A program made the translations under genes and the position numbers. A DNA stretch of 64,000 nt. Source: Amblyornis subalaris. Lineage: Eukaryota; Chordata; Aves; Passeriformes; Ptilonorhynchidae. This document shows, one piece after another, positions 1 to 12,400 of the stretch; position 1 is the first letter of the stretch, and each line of letters begins with the position of its first letter. Under the pieces are notes generated by a model. The model saw nothing but the letters and a program-made list of their open reading frames with translations. It was not told where the DNA came from and did not search any database. Location: the NCBI GenBank assembly GCA_018881555.1, contig JACAXG010000264.1:13775-77774 (forward strand), written 5' to 3'.

Positions 1-2444
1 GTGGGTTTAAATAGTGGGGACTTTACTACGTCAGGAAAAGGGGACTGTGGGATAGCTGGAGTTAGTAAGGAGTGGAAAAGTACTGGGTTTTTTAGGAGGG
101 GGCACATGCATACTTCGGGTGATCGCTTATCTGAAGGGAGGGTTTGAGTTAGGGAGAAGTTTCAGCTCTGCTATTGTCTTCCCGTGACATCCCGTGATCT
201 TCCGTTCGCCTGTCCCTGCCTGTCACAGCTGATGCATGGGCCGAGGGCTTGGGCTGAGCACACTGCTGGACTGCATGAGTGAAGGACTCTGAGGCAGATC
301 ACAAGTTGTCTGTTTTCAGGACTACAGGACTTTAAAAATTCATTGTTTTTCTCTTGTAGCATATTTGGTACCTCTATATCTGATAGCTGCATTCAGTTCG
401 ACCTAAAATGTCTCTTGAACAGGGGTAGGATTTATCAGTTTAATCAATAAAAGGACTAAAAATGGAATTTTTGAAGCAGCTGCAGGAGATTGTACACCAC
501 ATCATCAGCTTTGCACCAACACTACCCGTGTTAGTACTATTCTTTCCTCAGCGAGCCCACGTTGCCTGGTAGCTGGCTCTCCAGTTCTCAGGGGCCATGG
601 ATCATCAATGACATCAGAGACTTTTCTAAAATTGGTTCAGACTATTAAAGGAAGGGCCATGGCAAAAAGAGGAATGAAAAAGTGATAAGCTGGTGACATG
701 TTCATTCAACTCCTCTTTCTCTACGAATGCAGAAGCATGTAACTGAACTTAAAAGAGAATGCTGAAAAAAGTCACGTGGAGACCATCAATAATGAATCAC
801 CCAAGGAGATGGGCATCCAGCAGCAAACTTTCTGAAGAATTAATATCTCCTGTTANCTCCAATCCCAACCGTATCCAGGTTGTGTTCCAGTGATGACCCC
901 TACCCCAAAGAGTTTGCAATCCAAGTAGGGAAATAAGATGGGGAGTTGGGAGATGTCCAGATCTCCTTTTACTTGCTCTGCCTGTGCACTGACTGATGTT
1001 GGCAGGGTGAGCAGAGCCCCTGGAACCTGGCTCTGGGCAGGGGCTAACAAGCTGGGTGTCCTGGCACTGCCCTGGTGCTACCACACTGCTCCAAGTGCCA
1101 CGCAGCTCATGCCCAGCTGCTAGGAACGGAGCACACGGCCTGAAAAAAGGGTGCTGGTATCCCTGGGGAAGCAGATCCACAGTGTCAGATTCCCACTGAC
1201 TTTGGCCCAATGTGTCCAGTGTCTGGTGCCCAGGCAGATAGGCACTTCGGAGAAACATGAGAGATGTTCTATTCCTGCTCAATGGCTTGCAAACACTTGA
1301 GCTCTCCCACAAACACCACTTGTGCTGCAGAGAGGCAAAACATTACAGGCAGCATTTTGCAAAACTTATGCCTCCCTATTAAATGAAAACCACTACTGTC
1401 TCCTCACCTGTTACTTGTCTCTGGCATGCAGCACATATTGCTTGAGCTGCTCAGGGTTTGGAGTTTGGAGCTCCTGCTGTGAGCCCCATCCNTCCTTTCC
1501 TTCCCACTGCCAGCCTCTCACTCTTTCTCCCCAAACACTCTTGTCTGCTGCCTCCTTCTCAGCTGTTACTTAACGACCTGCCAGCTGAGTTGCCAAAGGA
1601 GAATGAATAAATATTAACACTAGAATATTTTCTAACCCTTAGGGCTCTGATCCTGCTGTTTTCATTTACATGGAGGCAGCGGAAGTAGTCCTGAATTTGG
1701 CGGCTGTGGAAGGGAGCCCACTGGGTACAGTGCAGTGGGCAGGACACAGTGCCCACCGGGTACAGTGCAGTGCAGAGGGACACAAAGGCACAGAGCAGCT
1801 GGCCAGCCATGGGGTGCTGCGACCCAGCCCCACGGAGAGCGGAAAGGAGTTATCTCAAAGGTGGGGCAGGCTGTGCCGCATGCTCTGGTCGAGTGCTGGA
1901 AGATTAAGTGATACCTGAGAGGATCATAAAGCAAGGCTATAGGGTATATTAGAGTATAGGGTGCATATTTGCATGAGTACAAAATTGAAAGGGTAAAAAG
2001 GTTGTGAGGAAGCAGCAGAGAAGAGCTAAGCCCATGCATGTGAGGGGGGGAAGCACNTGCGTACTTACTTTTGTTCCTTTTTGTCACATCATTTATTCAT
2101 CACAAAGTGCTCTTTAGCATTTGTCTTTTTGGGTTGGGGGAATTATGACACAGCACCTTCAAACCATTTTAGTAATGCTCATTTCCATCTGAAAGGCAAC
2201 AAGGAGCTTTAGGTGAGTGCAACACTGCACACCAAGTGCAGTTCCCCACTTGGGTGGGGAAAGGCCCTTCTTCATGCTTTGCCCTTATGTTTCCCTGCAC
2301 TGATCCCTCAGAGCATCATTTCACTCATGTCCCAGAGGTGTGTCCCCCACCGACCCCTGCCTGCACCATGTGCCTGCAGAACGGCCTGCTGCCCACATGG
2401 CTAGGATTGTGTCAGCTTGGACTACCAGGCTTTGCTCCAGCATT
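1..2444. other. Intergenic, no supported gene
   Basis: Mixed-composition DNA with a moderately GC-rich part at 900-1300. The longest ORF (171 codons, minus, 797-1312) crosses an N and has no recognisable motif. Apart from the tandem repeat at 1716 I see nothing. Confidence 0.6.
1716..1772. repeat. Two-copy tandem repeat, 35-bp period
   Basis: GCCCACTGGGTACAGTGCAGTG at 1716-1737 recurs with one change at 1751-1772. The spacer GTGGGCAGGACACAGTGCCCAC can also pair with itself. Origin unknown. Confidence 0.8.
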
Positions 2445-3025
2445 TGACACAGGGGTTTGCAGCCTGTAGAGGTAGAGTTCAGCAGCCCTCCCAGTGCTGT
2501 GCTTTGCACTGGGAGCTGGAAGGATGTTGATAACACAGCAGCGTTTTGGCTACTGCTGACCAGCGCTGTCCCTCTAACACTCCTTCCCCATCGAGGCATT
2601 GGGAGTGGGCAAGATCCTCGGAGGGGACACAACCAGGCCAGCTGACCCAAGTTAACCAAAGGGATATTCCATATCATATGACGTCAGCTCAGATATAAAA
2701 GCTAAGGGAGAGACGAGGAACGAGGGGGCATCCATTATTCTGTAATATTTGTGTTCCTGAGCAACCACGGTGCGTGCTGAGGCCCTGCTTCCTGGGAACT
2801 GTCCAAACATCNCTCNCTGATGGGAAGTAGAAATTGACCTTTATTTTCCTTTTTGCTTATGTGTGCGCAGATCTTTGCTTGTTTCTGTCTGTCACTTTAA
2901 TAAACTGCCTTATCTCAACCCACTGTTTATTTTTCCATCTTATTCTCACCCCTGTCCCACTGGGAAAGGGAGTGATAGAGCGGCTTAGTGGGCACCTGGC
3001 ACCCAGACAAGGTCAAACCACTACA
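2445..3025 (+). mobile_element. Solo LTR of an endogenous retrovirus, sense orientation
   Basis: About 580 bp. It reads as the reverse complement, diverged, of the element at 21826-22415. Shared landmarks are the GGGATATTCC box, a CRE region, GGGAAGTAG and TATCTCAACCCA. This copy keeps a perfect CRE palindrome TGACGTCA (2679-2686), a TATA-like GATATAAAAG (about 2692-2701) and AATAAA (2899-2904), in the order expected of U3-R-U5. It ends AAACCACTACA. No adjoining retroviral genes are seen, so it is a solo LTR. The left end is approximate. Confidence 0.75.
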
Positions 3026-3614
3026 CAGCCCCACGTTTGTGCCCTGGGATAGTGACCCTATGCAAAGGACATCCAGCATGACTGGCAGAGCCTCTATTGC
3101 ATCCTGCCATCTCAATCGTCATTCATCCCTTTGCACAAACACACACATGGGGGCAAGCAATTGCAGGCAATGCAGCTCCCTGCCTGACGTCTGATTTATT
3201 AACTCATAACTCCAGCAAGAAGGTGGTCCTTTTCCAATCCCCATCTCAGTCCCATCTGACACAGAGTACTGGTCTCTGTAACACTGTGCCCTCTCCTTCT
3301 CCCTGTCTTCACACGGCTTCAAGGAGACACACACCCTCTTCCCCCTGTCCAGGAAATCCCTGGACACAGATGGGCCATCACCTCATGTGTGAATGTCCTC
3401 CTTCGCTTTCCCTGTTTCTGAGATGCTATCATACTTCATCACCAGCAGTCAAATCCTGCACCAGCACTGGCTTTCCTTTTGACTCCGAGAAGCAACTTCA
3501 TGGCACAAATATACACATCCCTTCAAAAACTTCCAGCATGTTATCTTAATCCTCAGCAAAATAGAGTAGATTTGGGAATAAAGACCGAGAGGTCACTGAC
3601 CCAGAGGCCAGGAT

Positions 3615-3700
3615 AGAGTCATAGAATAGTCTGAGCTGGAAGGGACCTCTAAAGGTAACCTCGTCCAACCCCTCTGCAATGAGAATGCCCCCAGATCCCC
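3615..3700 (-). mobile_element. CR1 3'-end fragment, antisense
   Basis: AGAGTCATAGAATAGTCTGA followed by GCTGGAAGGGACCTCTAAAG and CCAACCCCTCTGC, the inverted CR1 terminus. About 85 bp only. Confidence 0.8.
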
Positions 3701-6700
3701 TTATTACACAGGAGTGCATAAACTGTGACACCAGAATCTGCCAATAGTCTCATGTTTCTTCAGCAGTGACCTACTTATGAAGCCACAGAAGACACAAAAA
3801 AACCCCCTCCAAAACAACAAACCCACACTGTAATGCACTGGGGATAGTAGTACATATCTGTATATGGATACATTTCTTCCTGATCTCAGCTGGCAATTAC
3901 ATTATGGAGATAAAAACACATCAAGCTTTGATAATTATAAGACTATGAAGGAACTCAGGAAAATACAGCAGATAATTTATAGACTTAGAAAATGTATTCC
4001 TTGGCTGAAATGTTCATTAATAAAACTTATAGATTTGCATTAATTACAAGAAATTGCCTAATCTTTGTGCAAGTTTTTATTTCATTATTAAGATTTATGT
4101 TTCAAATCTAAGTGCTTGTGTGGCTTTTCTGCTCTCAGTGGATCTGAATCACTGTCAACAGCAGGGAAGGAAAGCAAGAATATGAAAGAACATCTGGTAT
4201 GGACTTCTCCTGTTACAAAATGAAAAACAGACATAAAACGCCCTGCAAAATTTTGCAAAGTAGCTTTCACAGAATGAACTGGTTTCCATCAGAGAAGAGC
4301 TTCCAGCTTAATAAGGTTCTACAAGCTAATGGCATGGTATGGACCCAAAATGGGGTCAGAAGCCATCCAATTCAGTGAGATATTTTCCCCTTGGATTGAA
4401 AAAAGCTTTATGTTCCATCTCAAGTTACGTCATGAACTTGCATACATGTCCTCCCCAGCATGTGTGCTGACCCCTGTAATGCAAACTACAGTGGAGCTGA
4501 CAGGAGTGGATGAATCCCTGACCTTCTCCTGCCAGTCCCTGTGCTTCCCTGAGAGAGGCTGGCTGTGGGACACGGGCTCCTGACACCTTCTGCAAGCCAA
4601 TCTCATTACTTTGTCATCCTGGAGGCCAGCCACAAGCCATCAGCTAACTAGAGATGCCCCCCTCTCTGAGATCACAGCTGCCAACTCTGCTCCAGAATCA
4701 GAAGATGAATCAAAAATGCAGCGACAGCAAATAGCTTCTACGATCTACAGAGGTGGCAAATATGTCAAAAGCATTTTGTTATTGAACTCTCACTTAAAAT
4801 CAATGATCCAAATGGGACTCAACTTGTTCGTTATTAAGGACTAAGGGCAAACTTAACATTTTGGAATTCATTCACACATGAGTTGGACGGACTTTATGAG
4901 TAATTGCTTTATGCAGCACTTTCCTGCATCATGCATTATTAAAATCCCGCAACAGGAGGAACGAAAATGAATGGGGCTTGCTCATCCATCCTTGTCCAGC
5001 TCCATGCCAGGATAGGCAGCCTCCCAACCTCCACACTTTTACCCATGCTAAGTTCCCAATCCCCTGTCCTGGCCTCTCTTGGGTGAAATCCCAGAATTCA
5101 TCCCCTTATCCTTTTGCACTTAATTGCTGATATGAAAGGAGAGAGGTAATTCTCACCTTCATCCAGATTTCACTCCTGGAGTGGGGCTGAGGAAAGGTCA
5201 GAAGGAGGCCAGGAGCATTCAAGCTACAGGTGGTGTTTTTCCCTGACACCTGCTTTGAAGAAAGCCTTCAACCCCAAAGATAAGTGTGCAGACCCGCCTA
5301 TTGCAAAGAGGAGCTCATCACAAGGCATTTCTNCTTGCAGACATGGCCCGGTCCTGGGGTGACCCGCCCTGGCTCCTGCTTTTCCTGCTGCTTTCATAGG
5401 ACACCGCTGTGACAGCATCCTGCAAAGAGGTAGTGTGACATACAGCCTTCATCTACAGGTTTTGTTTGTGAATCAGCAAGATGCCAGGGCTGGGAAATCA
5501 GCTGTGGTAGCTGTGTATTTCATGTAATTGGGCTGCTATACTATAGTGCAGCAAAGCCACATGGCTGCTCCCAACTGCTGGCTAAGTCGTTGGCAGGGGA
5601 CCACACATGGTGAACGAAATGTTCTGGAAGCCTTTAGAGAAGGCTCTGGTCGTGTCGCTTCCGCACTGCAGACCCCGGGTCAATATGAAAAACTAGTGTA
5701 GGAAATGGCCAGGAAAAGCCTTAAGATTTAAAAGCACCATGCACACCAATAAATGCCAACCCCAGAAGAGTGTCCCACTGGTCAAAATTCATGCTCAACA
5801 TCGAACAGATCAACCACAACACACTGCAGGAATAAGCCCTGTTCCAATTAATTAAGCCATACAGGTCCTTTATTCTTCTGGTGTGAGTGGGTACAGCTCT
5901 ATGGAAAACCTGATATCATGCCAACGTGCTCCAGGATTGCATGTTTCTTCGGAGGTGGAATATTTAAGCATGGACCATGGAAGACATGGGCATTAAAAAT
6001 CTGCTAAAAGATGTTGTCCATCTCAGCCCTGGTCAAAACATCATGTGTTAAGCAGTTATAAGGGAAACCGTGCAGCTGGTGAGCCCTTCCCACACATGTG
6101 TTTTCTACAAGACAAAACCAGTGTTCACATATATTGACTTTATGGAGCTTTTTGAGTTTCTGATGGACAAGCAATCTCCAAAGCCCATTGCACAACCCTT
6201 CACGAGGCTGTGGATGTTTTGCAAGGTGTTGGTGTAGTCCTTGAGGTGGTGGAGCAGCAAGGGCGGACAGGAGGAACAAGGAGCTTTGCTCCCTTGCGAC
6301 ACCAGGCAAAGGTGCAGTGCTGAAGGTGCCTCTTCCTCTTTTGTGCCTCAGCATTGAAGCCACTGCTGAGTCAGACCTGCCACTCCAGGTACCTTGTTCC
6401 ACTCGCCACTTCTGAAATGACCCTCAAAAAGAATCAAAATGAGTTAAAAATCCCAAGGCCAAATAGCAGCCTACGAGCAGCAGTTGCCGAGANGACAGGT
6501 GACCCCATCTCCCTTTGCCCTCGGCGGAGGCCAGGCACTAATTCTGCCTCTCTGGTTGTGTCCCCTGGGCTTTCCGTGGTGGATGGTGTCCCTCCTGCCC
6601 TGTGTCATCTCCTCAGTAAGGCAGGTTTTGTGGCTCAGGCTGCACCAAGTTCTACCTCAGTGTCTAATTGTTACTGACCAGGACTGAGCACAACCCCACC

Positions 6701-9411
6701 TGCAGCATCCAGCAGCTCTTTGGAGAACATCTCCCAGCTTGTCACTTTCACTCCCACACCCCCACAACAGCATCTGGCAGTGGACAGCAGCAGCCCACGT
6801 GGACTCGCAGAGACCTCCACCTGCATACAAACAACATACCCACTAATTATGAACAAACCAGCACTGAGACCTCTGCGTCATCCCAAGCCTTGTCTGAANT
6901 TCAATATCCCTTTTCTTCAGTGTTGGTGGGGTCATCCCAGGGCATCTTCATCCTGGGTGTGAACACCCTGTTGATCATCACCATCCTCCTCCAACACCTT
7001 CCCCACATACATCATCTTACCTGTCATGTCCTCCAGCCCTTTGTCCCCATGCCTGCTTGCCAGGCTGGTGGTGCCCAGACCAGTGACAGCAGGAGTTGCA
7101 ACACAAGAGGGCCTTGGCAAGGATTTGCTTTGGAAAAATAAAAAGCCAGAACATACATGTGGTTTGTCCAGATGCTGTTCAGAAAGGCCTGTTCTACCTC
7201 CCTGGGCTGTTCTGCATGCACAGTAAGTCTTAGCAATGTATCAGTAATGTTGTTTATCTAAGACCAGTATAAAATATATCTGGTTCTTTTCTTAGACTTC
7301 TCAATTCCTTAAGGAAATTAAAGGAATTAAATTAAACTAAATTTGAAGTTCAGATTTGACCTTTTAAACATTTTTTTCCTGTAGCTACTTTGAATGAATA
7401 CCCTGATGCCTTTGAAAAAAGTCNTATTTAGCAAAGAGAGTTTTCCCATATAGCCATGACTGGGTCTGGGAAGAAGTCGTCTTGGCCATACAGTGCTAAT
7501 CATTGTGATAACTATTTTGTGAGGTTGTGTCCCATCATACAGAATTATATTCCTGGTATTATTGTAGCCCAACAGATCTGTCTCTATCTATGGACAGGTT
7601 AGTGACATATTTTTAGAGGGGGTTTATCTTTTTTTCCCAACAATCACTGGTGACTGAACCATTCTGGTAGTGCTCCCTTAAGATGCCAAAGGGAGGCACC
7701 TTTGCAGTCTCGTGACTGAAAAATGGTTCAGTTCCTCTGACTGAATGCTGACATCTTCTTTGGGGTGAGATTAATCATGCCCTAGAAATATCTGCAGTCC
7801 CTCTGATGATTTGCATCCTGACATCCTATACCCTCCTGTGTGGTCACTTCAACACAAAGTGAGTTTTACACACTTCCACTGCTAATGGATTTTCTTTCTG
7901 CCCCAATTACAATAATTCTCACACTTGGCACCCCTCTGTGGTACTTCAAGATACTGGAAATACCTTTTGATTTCAGGTTGATCCCTCCCCTCTTTAGGAA
8001 GTCTCGTGGCTTGTAGAGTGCGTGTGCATATCATTTAGGGCCATCATCTTTGCGCTCTGTTTCTAGGTCTCTCCCTAGTGCTGAGGGCTCTGCACCACCT
8101 CCAGTGCTGGCACATGGCTGTTTCAGACACAGCAAGCCTGAGCTAGGAGCTTGTTTGGCAAATTCTACTCAGGAGCCCACGGGCTTATGCTGGGCTGTCC
8201 CTACATCTGTGTGAGCATTTTGTCCCAACCCTCCATCAACACCAATTAGACCTTCAGTACAGTTTTGTGTTTTCTGGGGTGCTTCTGCATTGACATGGCT
8301 TTCATGAAGTCCTTCCAGCTGGGGTGGAGGGGATAGCCTGCAATTTGTACTGGGGAATGGTGTCCTTCTGGACTGTTCTTCCATTCTCTGCTGTTTCTGT
8401 GCACCTGCAGCAGAGGTGGTGTCCCACAGTTTGCTGGAAGCATTTCTGCCCTTCAAGGCAGTCTCTACCTGCAGGTGCCTGTCACAGAGATGCACGTGTT
8501 GCATCTTGTGCAGCAGGTCACCAGGTACTTGCTGTCACTTCATTGAAAAAAATGATGAAATAGTATATAGAAGGGGACTGGAGGCAGAAATTGTTCATGA
8601 TGGCTAGAGGTGCTTACTTTGCCATCAGCCAGATTCTCCTGCATTAAAGAGATGCGGAGCTAAAAATAAACACATGGCCCATTAACGTTGAAGTGCCTCG
8701 AAGCAATTGCCTGGGGAAAAAAGACAGGAGAAATGGGTAGAGTCTGAAAAAATAATTAACAGTGAACAGAGGCTGAAAGAAAAACATGGCTGAGGTGGGA
8801 ATTACAGTAAAAGTCTTTTCCCAGGAGAACTCTACTCTTTGCACGGAGAAACTCACTTACACCTCCTGGACAGGGACTTGCAGCAGGCCTGTTTTCTTTG
8901 CAGGCAAAGGTTTTCCAGAGAAAGAGTTCTTCTTTCCCTTTTGGATTTGAGAGTGGATACTTGCCTGCATTTTTACTGCCAGACTGGCTTGCTGTGCCCT
9001 TAGCCTGACCACACACCTGCGACATAAGGAAATTGGTGACTTTCACTGCATGGAGAGGGAGCAGCAGGAGTGAGTCCCCTGACTCACTCTCAAAGGCACA
9101 GAGGAAACCTGTGGGTGTCTGGGAACCTAAAGCACCAGCCTGTGCCGAGCTTATTGACAAAACCGGCATAAACCAAACATATTCTGAAAAACAGGCCTTT
9201 TTTTTCACCCCTATAAAATGTGGGTGGAACTTTTTTGGATGAGCTGTGTTTCTTGGGAAGTCAAAAAGGGCTGTGAATCACATGGCTGCGGTGATTCTTT
9301 GCATCTGGGCTCCAACTACGCTGTTGGGCAACTCCTCTCATGCCGTTTGGCCCCTGCCCTGTCCTCATCCCAGTAAGGTGTTGCAGATGCCTCCACCTTC
9401 CCCCATGCACA

Positions 9412-9443
9412 CCCCCACACNCCCAACCCCACACACACACACA
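9412..9443. repeat. CA-rich microsatellite
   Basis: Interrupted CCCACAC and CA repeats with one N inside, then (CA)n followed by GAGACAC. Confidence 0.75.
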
Positions 9444-12400
9444 CAGAGACACATCCATGGAGCTACTCTCAGCTCCCACTGCTCAATCCCAAGACATTTG
9501 GCTCTGCCCACTGTCTCTTTGGAAGGAGCATGGCCCAGGCTGGAGATGAAGCTGGGGACAACAATTGCAGTTGATGGCTATGCAAACACATAGAGATGCA
9601 TTGCTTGGGCAATGCATCCCTCCAGTGCACAAGGAGGAGGCATGAGATGCAATCCTTAATCTCTTAGGCTCTCTGTGTCATCTACAAACGAACATGGCTA
9701 TAAATACCTAATGATCTCACCTCCGGATATTGAACAGTATTAGCAAAGGGCTCCCAAGTGCCCGCCTGGAAGATCCCTCAGAAGCATGTTGTTTTCTCCT
9801 GCACTCAGTGCCCATACAGCCCTGGGACAGGGAGGGCAGGGATGCTGTACTTAAATCCATAACACTTCATTCAATACAGACAAAGCCTTAAATATGCTAA
9901 GGAGAAACAGGCTTTTATAATTAAAAAAGAGCTTTTTGTAAAAGTGTAACAATTTACTTTTTTTTTTTAAACTAAAATGAAATTTTAATTACATCTGAGT
10001 AACCCAAGGCAATTTTCAAGTAACTGGGGAGTTCTTGTTCACTCTTTTTGGAGTGCTCAAGATTCAGCATCTTGCTCTTCTAAACTTATCTGGTTTCTAG
10101 TGAAAAAATAATTTATGGCTACAATCATTTGATTAAATGGTGCTCTGGAGGACTCACCTGCAACCATTCCTGAAAGAGGTGTCTTATGAGGTCAAAATTC
10201 CCACAAATCCCACAGTGATTACCATGCATCTAACAACTGAAGTTCCTGCAATACAATAAAGCAAATAGGAACGCCTACACTTCATGCAGCTAGAAGAATT
10301 TAAAAAGTGTAGCTAATTTTTCTAATTGGCTTCTCTCTCCAGAGAACAGGGAAAGAAGCATCACTAGGACCACTGCTGCTTCCCCAGAATTACAGTCTTT
10401 GCTTTTGTACCAGCCATAGCATCTGGGGAATGTTTTTAAACTCTGTCAAATAGATAGTGACCTTTTCTTTCTTGCAGCTTGATGGGTATTCCCCAAAAAA
10501 TAAACTCAATTTGATTTCTTGACATTCCTTCTGCTCTGTGCCCAGGTTACTCAAAGGCCATATCTCCATGGTAGAGAGAGAGGGAAGAAAACAAACCACC
10601 TTCCCAGGGCTCTGTGGCTTTGCATTACCCCCTCTTGGAAGGACAATGGCCTCTCTCCTGCACTCTGCAACACCTGACCATCTTTGGTCTCTGAAATTAA
10701 ATTCTTAAAGGTTTTTGGCTTTGTTTTGGCCTAGTTTTCCTTGCTCTTTCTTGTCTTTATTTGGCTATGAATCTTTATTTTCACTGATTGAAACTGGAAA
10801 AGAATCAAACCATACACCCAGACTGGAATGCAGGAATCCTTGCATCTGTTTAAGAAAAGCTTTCTATTTCTATTCATGTTGCTGGAAGTGATTATTTGCA
10901 AAGCATAAAAACACTTGAGTTTTGACAAAAGTGTAAATATTCATTTCTCAGACCGTAACACCCCCTTCCTTTAATACAGGTACAAAAGACATTTTACCCG
11001 GAGGACACTACCCAATAATAGCAGTGTTCAGGTTTCTTGTTCTTTCTTGGAAGCAGCTGTTCTAGGCTGCTTTTTGACAGAGGATACTGCTCTGGAGGGA
11101 ATGGCAGTCCCAACCAGAATCACCAGTCTTCTGCTTCTTGCTAATAACTGGTGCTTTATACTCTGTCTTCTGTATTTTTCCTTTTTATTTCAGAGCAGGT
11201 GTATGTAGGTAGATGTGGCACCCCAACAGGACTTCCACTCTTTTCCATCCGTTCTCCACCCCAAATCCCAAACCATCAAAAAGTTGCCTTTAGCGACATT
11301 TACTCTGTGCCATGGCAAGCAACAGCTGGATGGAAATACCACTGAGGTGGATGCCAGGGAAACCTAGCCAAACTCCAGCTCTCCTGACCACATGTCTGGG
11401 CTCTCAGGACAGGGAGGAAGCAGATGTACTGCCCACCAGTGGAAATGGGGCTGCAGGTGCTCACATGAGCCCGAGCGTGGCGTGAGAACACCACTACCAC
11501 CACTCTGTAGGAATATCTCTGCCACTGACAGGTGCAGCTGCACCAGAGCAGCACCATCAGCTGTACCATCACTCAGCAGTACCATCAGGCAAGCAGCACA
11601 GCAAACTGCATGAGGGCTCTCTTGTTTTCCACACCACACAACATTAATTATTCACATTTTTCTGGGTCTTCTGCAGGTAACCTTAAAAATATTTTCGCAC
11701 TGAATACTTCTTAAATTATGCATGGTGTTTACTTTCACTCCTCTGTGGTTCTGCCATCTTCCATGAATATGGAAAGCAGAAATCTAGAGAGCCGTCTTTC
11801 TTTTGATGGCAAAATTTTCCAGAGTGATCAGTCTGGTTATACAGTTCTGTACTTGTGCTGTTGCTGATGTTTACTTGAGCAGGACTTCTTCAGCGAGTGG
11901 GGATCACCTGTGTGAATACAGGGCAGGTCTGCACTGCCTGTAGATTGCTGTGTATGCCTGAACCGCCTTGAAACACTTTAAACAACATAACAGAGTCCAA
12001 CAAAATTAATGCTGAAGCCTCAAAATAATGGCAAGGCTTAGATTTAATAAGTAATGTTGGTCTGCTAGGGGACAGAGCTGGTATTTCAGTGGTGGTGAAG
12101 GAAGGGGCACAATCACAGTCAGAAATGAGAAACCCGTAATATACATTATTTTCTCCTGTTTTCCAAAAAAAACCCTGCCTGTGACTTTCTCTTGGAAGCA
12201 CTGGTACATCTTCAGGCCCTGGTCCTCAGTATACAGGCTTCATGTTCCCAAATGTTCTTGTTCTGGGAAATTTGGGAACAGTAACTGAATTTCCTGTTGC
12301 TGGTGTAAAACCAAGATAGGTGAGGTTAAAATCTTGCTTTTTCTCAGTTGTTGCCATACTGAAATTAAGAACATGTCAGTCAAAATTAGGTCCAAAATCT

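Noticed and set aside
797..1312. 171-codon minus-strand ORF
   Set aside because: Crosses an N and lies in a locally GC-richer stretch; no motif recognised.
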